Shown here in pieces: positions 55,792-64,000 of a stretch of DNA of 64,000 bases. The first letter of the stretch is position 1. Each line of letters starts with the position of its first letter. Source of the DNA: Rachicladosporium sp. CCFEE 5018 (Eukaryota; Ascomycota; Dothideomycetes; Cladosporiales; Cladosporiaceae); contig KZ111140.1 in assembly GCA_002077045.2 (NCBI GenBank), positions 395,429 to 459,428 on the forward strand. The letters run 5' to 3'. Below the pieces are notes generated by a model. It saw nothing but the letters and a program-made list of their open reading frames with translations, had not been told where the DNA came from and did not search any database. The translations under genes were made by a program, and so were the position numbers.

Positions 55792-56628
55792 ATGGCGTCA
55801 CGCACTCTTTGTATATCGGGTATAACTCCAGTCGAAGCTCTCTACCGCAGCTTTATCCTTCCAGCTATTACTCCAGTCCCTCTGCTCTCCCGTTCCCGAT
55901 TCCACTCACCACGATCCGTTCCACGACGACCCTTCAGCACCACCCCCTCCCTTCTCGCGGCTCCCCGTCCAACACCCACAGCAAAGCGAACCCAAAAACA
56001 AGACTCCGAAATAACCTCCCGCTACATCCAGCTCGTCGACCCCTCCACAAACCGCCTCTACGAAGACCCCGCAACAGAACAACCCCTCCCACCTCGAACT
56101 TTGCGAGGCGTCCTAGCAACCCTAGACTTCAAGACCCATCGTCTTATCCAAGTCTCCCCCGACGAGCCCCGGAACAGGGACTTCATACCAGTCTGCAAGA
56201 TCGTGGAGAAGAAGGACGAGTACCGCCGCGAAAAGCTGCGCAAAGAAGCGCAGAAAGAGTCTAAAGCCCTCCAAGCCAAGACCAACAGCGTCAAAACACT
56301 GGAGCTTAATTGGGCGATCGATGGCAATGATTTGTCGCATCGGCTTGAGAGGGTGAAGGTGTTTTTGGAGGAGGGGAGAAAGGTGGAAATTGTGGTTGCT
56401 AGTAAGAAGAAGGGAAGGAAGGCTACGGCGGCGGAGTGTGAGGGGCTGCTTGGGAGGGTCAGAGAGGTTGTCGATGGGGTTAAGGGGGCGCGGGAGGTGA
56501 AGGGCTTTGATGGGAAGATGGGGGGTTTTGGGGTTGTGGTTTTGCAGGGGAAGGGGACGTTGGGTGGGAAAGAGGAGGGTGTGGGGAAGCAGGCAGGGGA
56601 GGGGGACGTGCTTGTGGCGAAGAGCTAG
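55792..56628 (+). CDS. Mitochondrial translation initiation factor IF3 (haplotype B, complete)
   Basis: A complete 278 aa mtIF3. The import signal (RRPFSTTPSLLAAPRPT) differs more from haplotype A than the rest. N-domain RYIQLVDPSTNRLYEDP; C-domain TLELNWAIDGNDLSHRLERV and KVEIVVASKKKGRKA; glycine-rich tail ending VLVAKS. It is the third consecutive gene for mitochondrial translation. The upstream 244 bases differ almost entirely from haplotype A beyond the first about 60 bases. Confidence 0.9.
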   Translation: MASRTLCISGITPVEALYRSFILPAITPVPLLSRSRFHSPRSVPRRPFSTTPSLLAAPRPTPTAKRTQKQDSEITSRYIQLVDPSTNRLYEDPATEQPLPPRTLRGVLATLDFKTHRLIQVSPDEPRNRDFIPVCKIVEKKDEYRREKLRKEAQKESKALQAKTNSVKTLELNWAIDGNDLSHRLERVKVFLEEGRKVEIVVASKKKGRKATAAECEGLLGRVREVVDGVKGAREVKGFDGKMGGFGVVVLQGKGTLGGKEEGVGKQAGEGDVLVAKS

Positions 56629-56983
56629 GGGGTGTCTGAACGTAGGAATAATGGGCCTTCGTTCAACCTGGCCTTCAAACGAATCACGTGACGTCAATGG
56701 GGCACAATAGGAGCGGGCGAAGCTATTGAAGAGTATGGCGGACGAGGGACTAGTGTGGTACAGCTTTAGTTCGCGGTCTTGCGCCGCATGTGTGGACATC
56801 GACTCGCTCGACGACCGAAAAGTTATTGCTGGTCGGAATGATGCGCAAGAAGTGAAGGAACTCAAGTGAACCTGCGGCTAGTCCAGCACATCGCGGCTGC
56901 CACGATAACATTCGCACGTTACTTCCAACACGCAAAGTGCACTTACTCTAAGCCACACTACCACCTCAAACACATACGACAAC
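56629..56983. promoter_or_regulatory. Intergenic, mtIF3 / zinc-finger gene
   Basis: 355 bases holding the mtIF3 terminator region and zinc-finger promoter. It contains TCACGTGACGTCA at about 56685-56697, which combines an E-box-like CACGTG and a CRE-like TGACGTCA core. No coding sequence recognised. Confidence 0.5.
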
Positions 56984-57865
56984 ATGCTATTTACGCCGCC
57001 ATTCTTAGACAGATTTCCCTGTCCCCTCTGCGATGACTCCTTCCGCCGCGAGCGTCTTCGTGCAGACCATCTCCTTAATACCCACGATGCTGTCAACACC
57101 TACCTCTGCCACAAGTGCGCTTCCGCGCACTGCAGCCAGAGAGCACTAGACAGACATTACCGGCAGACGCACTATAGTCCGCTGGCTCGATTGCAGGGGT
57201 GCAAATCATGTCACTTCAAGACCAGTGCGCAGACCGAGATCGCTCGCCATGGAGAGCACGATCACAGTTGCAACAAGTGCTGCGAGCAGTGTGGGTTTCG
57301 TGGGTCTAAGTTCAGCACTGTGGCGGGGAGCGTGCACTTCTTGCACGTGCATGAGACAGCAAGGGGATGTGCACTTTGTGGAGAAGTCTGGACTGAGGGT
57401 CAGTCTGCTGGTCATATGTTCCATCGTTGCTCTGTGCAAAAGCAGACGAGAGAGCAGAGGCGGCTGGTGGAAGCGGAGAGGATGAAGGCGCTTGAGTTGT
57501 CGCGCAAAGCAGCCGAGCTTGCAAAGGCTGCGGCGGAAGGTAAAGTTGAATGCAGACTTGACCGTGGAGGCCTCGATACTAACAGCCGCATCCCAGGAGC
57601 GGCTCTCGCAGCGCAGCCCATCGACAGTCCCACTTCCAATCTACCGCACAAGCCCACACCCAAGCCTTCCGGCTTCAATTCAGACCATGACGCCTTTCTT
57701 GCGCTGCAGATGACCGAATTCGCGAGGCTGCCCAAACAGGAGCAGGAAGATATGTTGGATCCAGTGAAGCGGCACCAGAGGGGTGTACTGGGCGCGAAGG
57801 GCGAGTATGCAGACGAGCTGGCTGATGAAGAAGACTATGGTGCACTTGCTAAGTTTGCGGACTGA
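56984..57865 (+). CDS. C2H2 zinc-finger protein
   Basis: Probable nucleic-acid-binding protein of about 274-293 aa. Zinc-ligand pairs are arranged as CPLCDDSF..HLLNTH (residues 13-34), CHKCASAHC..HYRQTH, CKSCHFKT..HGEHDH, CEQCGFRG..HFLHVH and CALCGEVW..HMFHRC. An Ala/Lys/Glu-rich helix follows. A 57-base segment at 57540-57596 has a GTAAAG donor, a perfect TACTAAC branch box and a CCCAG acceptor; it is a multiple of three without a stop. I think it is an intron, giving 274 aa, but retention would also translate. Seen only on haplotype B because haplotype A ends earlier. Confidence 0.75.
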   Translation: MLFTPPFLDRFPCPLCDDSFRRERLRADHLLNTHDAVNTYLCHKCASAHCSQRALDRHYRQTHYSPLARLQGCKSCHFKTSAQTEIARHGEHDHSCNKCCEQCGFRGSKFSTVAGSVHFLHVHETARGCALCGEVWTEGQSAGHMFHRCSVQKQTREQRRLVEAERMKALELSRKAAELAKAAAEGKVECRLDRGGLDTNSRIPGAALAAQPIDSPTSNLPHKPTPKPSGFNSDHDAFLALQMTEFARLPKQEQEDMLDPVKRHQRGVLGAKGEYADELADEEDYGALAKFAD

Positions 57866-58123
57866 GGGTGAGCGCTTATCTGATTTGTGGTGTGTGGTAG
57901 ACAGAGGGCGATAGGTGGAGTGGTCGACTGGACAGGCGTTGTTAGCGCACCTTGCATCGCTCCTGCCTTCTCCAGTACCTCGACGTCTGTTGCGCTTCAT
58001 CCACGAACCACACAATCTGAGCTCCACTTCAACATCACCGTTGATGAGAAAGTCCCATATATTGCTAATATATGCTACACTACGACTTCTCGAGGAGGCT
58101 GACCTAACACACTACCACGCAGT

Positions 58124-58801
58124 ATGGCAGACGCTTATCTCGCTGTCCCTCCAGCAATCGACGAAACGATCAAGAGTCTCGATGCGCTCACGCTCGTATC
58201 CCATTGCACACTGGCACCGCCAACTTTCAACGCGGCCGCGCGCGTCTTCGGCATCAGCGAGGTAGTGGAGACCATCTTGCTCGATACGGTACAACTTGGA
58301 AATGCTTCCGACATCTGCTGGCTATACATCGTCCAACGAGTGAATAAAAGTTTCGCACACACGATCCAAAATTCCACCGCTTTACAAAGGGTACTGTCTG
58401 CAGAGTACAATGTCGGCGAGACGCCGAGTCAGGCTTCCGACTTTGCGTACAATCCGCTCTTCAAGCACGTCTGTCAAAGTCACTACTTGGCCGCGTATCC
58501 GCCTCTTCCCGACCGGCCGCTTTCATCGATGGACATACTCGTCTGCGCACATTGTACACCGTCCGAGCTGAAGGCCCTAGTAGACTGGCTGCGAGGCATG
58601 CAGGCTACTTCATGGGCAAAAGCGAAGTATACAGATCTACCCTGCAAGATGCCCGTGATGGCGTACCTCTGCACCCTGCCGTTCCACGACCTGCAATACT
58701 CGTCCAACTACGGATCTCGTGGTTCGATGATCGAAAACCCTACACTCGGAGACATCGCGATGCGGGTCACGAAGTACTACGATCTGGCCTATCCCCAGTA
58801 A
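58124..58801 (+). CDS. F-box-like hypothetical protein, paralogue 1 of 3
   Basis: A 225 aa protein. Residues about 35-90 follow the pattern of fungal F-box-like proteins: ARVFGISEVVETILLDT, then ICWLYIVQRVNKSFAHTIQNS. The C-terminus ends with the motif NPTLGDIAMRVTKYYDLAYP, which recurs in the next two loci. F-box proteins recruit targets to SCF ubiquitin ligases; here the assignment rests on pattern only, and the target is unknown. Related to 59584-60333 and 60992-61699, all on the plus strand, so a small tandem family. Confidence 0.6.
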   Translation: MADAYLAVPPAIDETIKSLDALTLVSHCTLAPPTFNAAARVFGISEVVETILLDTVQLGNASDICWLYIVQRVNKSFAHTIQNSTALQRVLSAEYNVGETPSQASDFAYNPLFKHVCQSHYLAAYPPLPDRPLSSMDILVCAHCTPSELKALVDWLRGMQATSWAKAKYTDLPCKMPVMAYLCTLPFHDLQYSSNYGSRGSMIENPTLGDIAMRVTKYYDLAYPQ

Positions 58802-59583
58802 AACGGCTCAACACGTGTCCGGCTGTTGTTCATGGCGCCATGAAGCATTCATACCTGCCATAGAAACCTACTGGTCTGCGTAAAATCGGATACCCATTGT
58901 GTTCGGCCGCCAGCGACAGCACACATGGATTCTCAACGCAGCTCTCTCTTTTGCCGGGTGTCATCTTAAGTACAGTATCGCTATCAGAAACCCGCGTGCA
59001 CGATGGATGCGACATTGCGAGGCACTTTTCGCTCAGATGGTGGGACCTCGTCTTTGGTGATGAAGCGGACGTGATCGTCTGAAAGCATTGGCGGTTCGGC
59101 ACTCAAGGCGCCACGGGAGGGAGAGGCGGCCATCATGCCAGGTACTGCAAGATACAATCGCCAGGCCATATCGTAGGGTCGTCGCATATGATGGCACAAA
59201 GGAGCAATGGAAAAGCTTCAGGTCCACCTCGTCCACGGCCGGTGACTGGTACTCATTTCGAACACAGCGCGTGTGGCACATTCTCGTAGCTCGCCGTACT
59301 ATGAGCTCGCTTTGTGTCAGATGGCCTGAACTCATTGCATAACATGCTGATACGTCGTGGATCGAAGGAGCCGGCCACCATCAATTTCTGCATCACTCCC
59401 TCCCTTGCTCCTTCCATCTCTGACAAGATGAGACTTGGCAGAAGGTTCTGGCTTGGAAGCGCCAGCTCACTCGCACACTCAATTTGAATGCAGCGGTCAC
59501 CCTCGTACATATGCAAACTACATACACATAGATCAGCACTGCTACAGCGATAACAAGTGCCCGAAACTATCACTCCATTCACA
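58802..59583. other. Spacer between F-box-like paralogues 1 and 2
   Basis: About 780 bases with only short frames on both strands. No recognised gene or repeat. Confidence 0.5.
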
Positions 59584-60333
59584 ATGACGGTTGCCACCGC
59601 CACCACGGACTCAGCCTTCGATGCACCACTCGACCGCTTGCAGAGCCTCGTAATCACTTCACCATGGAGCTCAGACTGGACCAGCGCCGCAGCGCGCGTA
59701 CTCGGCATCCCAGAGCTACTCGAGGATATCCTCATAGTCTCCGCTGAGCTGCTCGAGGAGGAGCTCGTCGCCGACGAATACGGTTCATACCATTCTGCCC
59801 TGTCTCCCAGGGACATGTGCTGGCTCTTCCGGGTGCAAACAGTGAGCAAGAAATTTGCTCGCACCATCGCGGAGGCGCCCGCTACAGAAGGCAATGTTTC
59901 GCACCTACCGCCCTGTTCGTACCGATCGGCTGTCCATCAGAAACAGGGACACCATAGGGCGCAATCCACTCTTCTTTCGGCGCTACCTGCGGTCGAAATT
60001 CCACGCTAAGCCACGCATCGACTACGATCGTCAGGCCTATATTGGGCCACGCCTGCGTTTCAAGGAGCGCGATATGAAAAAGTTTGCAGCGTGGGTGCAA
60101 GCCACAAAAGCGAGTCCTGGGCATCGACCAAGTGCACAAGCTCACCGTGCGATATGTACGTAGAGGTGTTCCCCTGGATTGAACATGCTCGTTCCTCTGC
60201 GGTCAAACTCGCTGGTCGCTTCCGCATGGAGGACCCCACGATAGGAGAGGTTGCAGCACGCATCGCACAGATGTACGGAATCGCGCATCCCGGGACGATG
60301 ATGTGGGCAGATCCGAGCACTACCACATCATAG
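59584..60333 (+). pseudogene. F-box-like paralogue 2, broken by two frameshifts
   Basis: Begins intact (MTVATATTDSAF...), with ARVLGIPELLEDILI and DMCWLFRVQTVSKKFARTIAE. Family sequence then continues in another frame (LQKAMFRTYRP...) from about 59880, and switches again near 60112 to SWASTKCTSSPC...MEDPTIGEVAARIAQMYGIAHP. This last part aligns with the C-terminus of paralogue 1 (SWAKAKYTDLPC, NPTLGDIAMRVTKYYDLAYP). Two small indels explain it; no plausible introns lie at those points. Sequencing errors cannot be excluded. Confidence 0.6.
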
Positions 60334-60991
60334 GTCAGTGACCGTTCGGCAACGGCGGAGCGATGGGCGCTGGGTGCACGCGGTTGATGGAAACTGATCG
60401 TCTCGGCAAGCTACAACGCGAGGAGTGCATGGCTTGACATTGGGGTCGTAGACTCCAGGCCGGCACGCTAGTAGACGACCGGCGCATTGAACAGATAGTG
60501 AGATCGAAGTGAGCCTGCGGACCTGCTGATGGACGGCTGGTGGTATTTCATGCTCTTGCTATGGTGCATCCACTCTAATTGGTACACGAGCTACGGTTAT
60601 GCACAGAAGAGAGCGCTATGCTATGCCTTGGCAATGAACGTATCGTCAAAGAGAGCGTCGCGGAAGCATCCTGTTGCGGTCGGTCGCGAAAGCGGAGGCG
60701 GACCGCGGTCTCATCCTCGAATGTGCTGCTTTGTTCTGGGATGCAGCGAGGTTGGGATCCTCATATTTGCCTCGAGTAGCCTACACATGATAGTATCGAA
60801 TGCGCCTCGATACTTAACCATGCTCACAGTAGGCGGTCAAGGTCCTTCATCGTACCTTCCACGTGAAATCTTGCCAAGCGCATTCACTCAGCTCACGTGT
60901 GCTTCACTAACAATCAACGTTGCAACTTGTCGAATCTTGTATCCACTCAATCTCAGTCACATGACCCGCACTTTGCCAACCAGCATCGCCT
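60334..60991. other. Spacer between F-box-like paralogues 2 and 3
   Basis: About 660 bases. A 163-codon frame at 60529-61020 has no protein-like features and overlaps the next gene out of frame. Presumably the promoter of paralogue 3. Confidence 0.5.
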
Positions 60992-61699
60992 ATGCTGCGG
61001 TCCATGGCCACGCCGCGTAGACCTCCAAAGGCGTCGATCAGCGGCCATATGACACACAAGCCTTCAGCCGCTCCCTCCCCAACAGCAATGCCAGCCACTT
61101 CAGCGCAACATCAGCTGAGTGCTACACTGTGCGTCTCTGATATCACGGAGCTGCTAGAATACATCCTCCTCGCGACACTGATCGCACTACCAGGCCATCA
61201 TGGCATAAACCTGCGCTGGCTGTTTCGCGTCCAGCGAGTGAACGGCATGTTCGCTCGCACGATCTCAGGATCCACGCAATTGCGTATCGTCATGTTCCTT
61301 GCACACAGCTGTATTGCAACCGTTGGCCGAGCCAAGCGCAATCTGTTGCTTTATAAGGTAACGGGATACTTCGAAAATTGCGCCAAAAATAACAAGCTGA
61401 AGTCTAGATCGCCATCGGATCTCGCGATCGTCCGCATTGCACTCGTCCGACCCAGCATGTTGTCTACTTTCATATCTCCGGCTCGGAATCTGGCACAGAT
61501 CTCTGATGGGGTGGCGCGCGGTGATTCTTGGTCAGCGATGAAAGTCATGGACAGACCCGGCCGAATGTCGCTGAAGATCGTGTCCTTCGCCGGTTACGAA
61601 GACGAGGATTGGTCGACTCGCTGCCTCTGGGATCCGACTCTCGGTGGGATTGTGCTCGGCCTGTTGAAGATTGGGGCAGAGCTCGACCGGGCAGTATGA
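60992..61699 (+). CDS. F-box-like hypothetical protein, paralogue 3 of 3
   Basis: A 235 aa frame, or 231 aa from the second Met. ITELLEYILLATLIAL and LRWLFRVQRVNGMFARTISGS match the F-box-like part of paralogues 1 and 2. The C-terminus has SWSAMKVMDRPGRMSLKIVSF and DPTLGGIVLGLLKIGAEL, matching the shared terminal motif. The N-terminal 40 residues are Pro/Ala/Ser-rich. Open throughout, no introns needed. It is strongly diverged from paralogue 1, so the duplication is old. Confidence 0.55.
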   Translation: MLRSMATPRRPPKASISGHMTHKPSAAPSPTAMPATSAQHQLSATLCVSDITELLEYILLATLIALPGHHGINLRWLFRVQRVNGMFARTISGSTQLRIVMFLAHSCIATVGRAKRNLLLYKVTGYFENCAKNNKLKSRSPSDLAIVRIALVRPSMLSTFISPARNLAQISDGVARGDSWSAMKVMDRPGRMSLKIVSFAGYEDEDWSTRCLWDPTLGGIVLGLLKIGAELDRAV

Positions 61700-62084
61700 A
61701 TCGTATAAATGGCTTGAAAGTAGCTGCGAATCGACAGTATACTCACGCGATTTGCAACTTGCGCGAGGGTCCACTTGCCTGGGAGGGAGAGCCCTTTGTG
61801 TGCCACTTCAAAGGCTCAATTGGGACTGGCTCTTTGTCACTATTTTCGAGCGATAGTGGTATAGTCTGCAGCCATGTCCGTACGCCAACACTTAGAAGAG
61901 GGAGTGACACGCATGGGCGGCACTGCCCTATATGCAGAGCACGTCCCTCCGCACGTGATGGATTTGAAGAAGCGTCTAAGCATCAGGGCCGCTGCTGAAA
62001 GGCTGCAGCTAAGGACACTCTGGTTGGCTTACGCTTTGGCCGGTGAAGGACAAGAACTATCGGGAGTCGAAAGCTTTGGTCATC
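61700..62084. other. Intergenic, F-box-like 3 / thioesterase
   Basis: About 385 bases between convergent genes. No gene recognised. Confidence 0.5.
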
Positions 62085-63130
62085 TTAGAGCTTCCCTTTA
62101 TCAGGTCTCTTCAACCTGATCATCCCATCCTGCAGCAATGTAAGGACGTGCACTCCACTCGGCGACCAGATCTTCCCTTCATACGTCGCACGCCCAGTAC
62201 TCGCCCGCGTGGTCCAGGCTTCTCTGCAGAACCAATTGCCCTGCTTTGATGAAGCACTTTCCTCCGCCTGAAACAGCATCTCCTCAGCTGGTGCATGCAG
62301 GATAACCGTGTGAGCCAGACTACCCATCTGCGTGAAGGTCTCCGAGACGTCTAGGAAAGTGGAAGACTCGTATAAGCTGTGTATGTCGGACGCATACAAG
62401 TGCGCACACATATGAAGGTTGGCATTGTCAGGCATGTCGCCAATGGGCCGGTACAATTTTAGCTGTCTTCGCTCCAGAGGCGGGCGATGGGCGTTGAAGG
62501 CCGTCATGTCCGCTTTGGTGTGTTCTAAGCCTGGGAACTTATCGTTCTTTTCTGGCTCCTTCTCCAGCATGCGTCGGAACCAAGGCACATCCATGCCGGG
62601 TGCGACTGGGATCTCCTCGGGTCGCTTGGCTTCGAGCACAGAGCTGTATCTCTTCCAGAGATCTACGTGTTCCTGAACGTCCAAGGTAGATGGCTCAGCA
62701 GTCTTGAAGCTGCAGGTACTGGTGAAGCAGATCCCAGCGGTGGCGACTTGCGTCACAGTCACGGTGCGAGTGCAGTACGATTTCCCATCACGGACATTCT
62801 GGACAGTGTAGATGAAGGGAAGATGTGGGATGCCACCTAGTATGAACCACCCTGTAACGTTCTGTCATAGATGCGTGTAAGTTAACAGGCCATTGGACTG
62901 CTGGAGGAAGTACTAACGTGTATCACAAACCCTTTGGGCACTGTCTGAGATGCTGCCCATGCGGCTTGAGCGTAGACATGACCGCCAAAGGCGCGCCCCA
63001 CTGCTCTTGGGTGATTGCCACCTGGAGCGAACGGTGGAGCAATTGATCGATAGGTTGTCTTATCGATCGTCTCGAGTTTCAGGAGGTCTGCGAAGGGGCG
63101 GTAGACATTGCCATCGGCGGGAGAGGGCAT
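62085..63130 (-). CDS. Acyl-CoA thioesterase II (TesB/PTE1-like)
   Basis: Hydrolyses acyl-CoA to free acid and CoA; fungal members are usually peroxisomal. Exon 1 is 63130-62918, intron 62917-62862 (GTTAGT...GACAG), exon 2 62861-62085, 329 aa. Hot-dog fold 1 carries GRAFGGHVYAQAAWAASQTV (about 48-67); hot-dog fold 2 carries the second half. The three catalytic positions of the TesB family are present: Asp220 in ASD, Thr236 in SLAHT and Gln295 in QDGMIR. The sequence ends KGKL, a non-canonical tail related to the peroxisomal SKL type; peroxisomal import is therefore only suggested. Confidence 0.88.
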
Positions 63131-63581
63131 GATCGCGGTAGGTAATGGAAGGTGAGATAATGGAAACGATCTACCTACGAAGGCTGATCCATCTGTTGGA
63201 ACGGGAGGACGAGAGGAATGGACGTTGGCAGAAGTGCCATTGGATGCATGCCGAGGTCGAGCTGCATGATGGGCGTCTCGAGGCCTGAGGCATTCACGTT
63301 TTCGCCGTTGCCATTGACTGCACCTTGCCCATAGTCAGCCTGGTCCTATGATTTGCAAGAGCTTCCTGCCACCCATCTCTCATCCTCATCATCGTACGCA
63401 GTCACCGCTGACTGCGATGTCGCACCTTCGCCACCGCCAATAACACAGCGCTCAATCGGCCCTCATGCCAGCCATGAAACGCCTCTGCCCGCAAAGGCGC
63501 AACCCAAACACTTCGTAGTAAACATCCATGCTTTGTCAACGACTGCATTAGCTTCGATACTGTCCGACGTTATCTCATGCA
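63131..63581. promoter_or_regulatory. Divergent intergenic region, thioesterase / PH-domain gene
   Basis: About 450 bases between two starts pointing away from each other. A longer plus-strand frame covers 63353-63910, but it overlaps the PH-domain gene out of frame and looks like a shadow. Confidence 0.45.
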
Positions 63582-64000
63582 ATGGCTGCCACCTCTCAGC
63601 CAGTGTCAGTCCCACAGGCTCGGCCGGCGGCGAGTCCTTACCCACCATTACCGAAGTCCCTCCAGAACCTCAAGCAGATTGGGCCCTTCCCCAAGACCCT
63701 CTCTCCAGTAGATCCAAACGGATCTTTTGCGTTCGATCGTCTGATCAAGACTGGTCCCCTACTCAAGCGAACCCGCAAGACGAAGACCTGGAAACCCGTC
63801 TTCGTGGTTGTCCGCCCAGGTTTGATTTCTGTGTACCGTGGACCGGAGGACCGGAACCTCAGGCATCAGATCAAGCTCAAGGAGATCACGGCTGTAGCAA
63901 GGCAGCGTGATCCGAAGAGACAGGAGAGATGTGTTTTTGGAGTCTTTTCGCCGAGCCGGAACTTCCGGTTCGAGGCAGGGAGTGAGAAGGAAGCGGAGGA
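63582..64000 (+). CDS. PH-domain protein, N-terminal part (runs off the right edge)
   Basis: An open frame from the ATG at 63582 (MAATSQPVSVPQARPAASP) to the window end, about 139 codons. A Pro-rich leader of about 45 residues is followed by a pleckstrin-homology domain starting about residue 46: LIKTGPLLKRTRKTKTWKPV, FVVVRPGLISVYRGPEDRN, then CVFGVFSPSRNFRFEAGSEK. The basic first strands and loop are the usual phosphoinositide-binding surface. It may be related to yeast Opy1-type double-PH proteins, but only the first domain is visible. No stop is reached. Confidence 0.8.
   Translation, partial: MAATSQPVSVPQARPAASPYPPLPKSLQNLKQIGPFPKTLSPVDPNGSFAFDRLIKTGPLLKRTRKTKTWKPVFVVVRPGLISVYRGPEDRNLRHQIKLKEITAVARQRDPKRQERCVFGVFSPSRNFRFEAGSEKEAE

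Noticed and set aside
60529..61020. 163-codon plus-strand frame between F-box-like copies
   Set aside because: No protein-like conservation, and it overlaps the start of paralogue 3 in another frame.
63353..63910. 185-codon plus-strand frame
   Set aside because: Low-complexity, no domain, and overlaps out of frame the PH-domain coding sequence.
1..64000. Transposons, CRISPR arrays, tRNA or rRNA genes
   Set aside because: No terminal repeats, transposase or reverse transcriptase frames, spaced repeats or convincing cloverleaf sequences were found by reading; a dedicated tRNA search was not possible.

Overview
The window is nuclear DNA of a filamentous ascomycete or black yeast. Genes have short 45-70 nt GT-AG introns with CTRAY-type branch sites. 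The content is typically fungal: a HET-domain protein, a GPI-anchored fasciclin protein, a fungal rhodopsin-like (PTH11/SAT4-type) receptor, Ypt7, COP9 subunit 5 and mitoribosomal proteins. Two diverged copies of nearly everything suggest a diploid or hybrid genome. A Dothideomycete such as the hybrid black yeast Hortaea werneckii would fit, but that name is an inference.

Layout: the window is four contigs joined by three gaps of exactly 100 N: contig 1 (1-12212), contig 2 (12313-31539), contig 3 (31640-47571) and contig 4 (47672-64000). Neighbouring contigs are collinear copies of each other. Contigs 1 and 3 share an identical 400-base end (11813-12212 = 31640-32039). Contigs 2 and 4 share an identical 507-base end (31033-31539 = 47672-48178). 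The simplest reading is that contigs 1+3 are haplotype A and 2+4 are haplotype B, interleaved by the scaffolder, so the apparent tandem duplications are allelic or homeologous pairs.

Real gene order per haplotype: FMP27/BLTP2-like lipid-transfer protein (-), CSN5 (-), HET-domain protein (+), rhodopsin-like membrane protein (-), amino-acid permease pseudogene (+), fasciclin/FAS1 GPI protein (-), a gene-poor 2.5 kb stretch with a possible coding relic, Ypt7/Rab7 (+), SLC35F5-like transporter (+), a small fast-diverging protein (+), mitochondrial uL4m (-), mitochondrial mL38 (+) and mitochondrial IF3 (+). On haplotype B only, because haplotype A stops at a gap, there follow a C2H2 zinc-finger protein (+), three related F-box-like genes of which the middle one is broken, an acyl-CoA thioesterase II (-) and the start of a PH-domain protein (+).

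Divergence between the copies is strongly patchy. It is about 0.5 percent across CSN5 5' end to HET, about 1 percent in parts of FMP27, about 17 percent in other parts of FMP27, and nearly unalignable in some intergenic stretches near the mitochondrial genes. This looks like hybrid subgenomes with local gene conversion or loss of heterozygosity. The permease is broken independently in both haplotypes. Three mitochondrial translation genes lie side by side, two of them sharing a promoter of under 200 bp.
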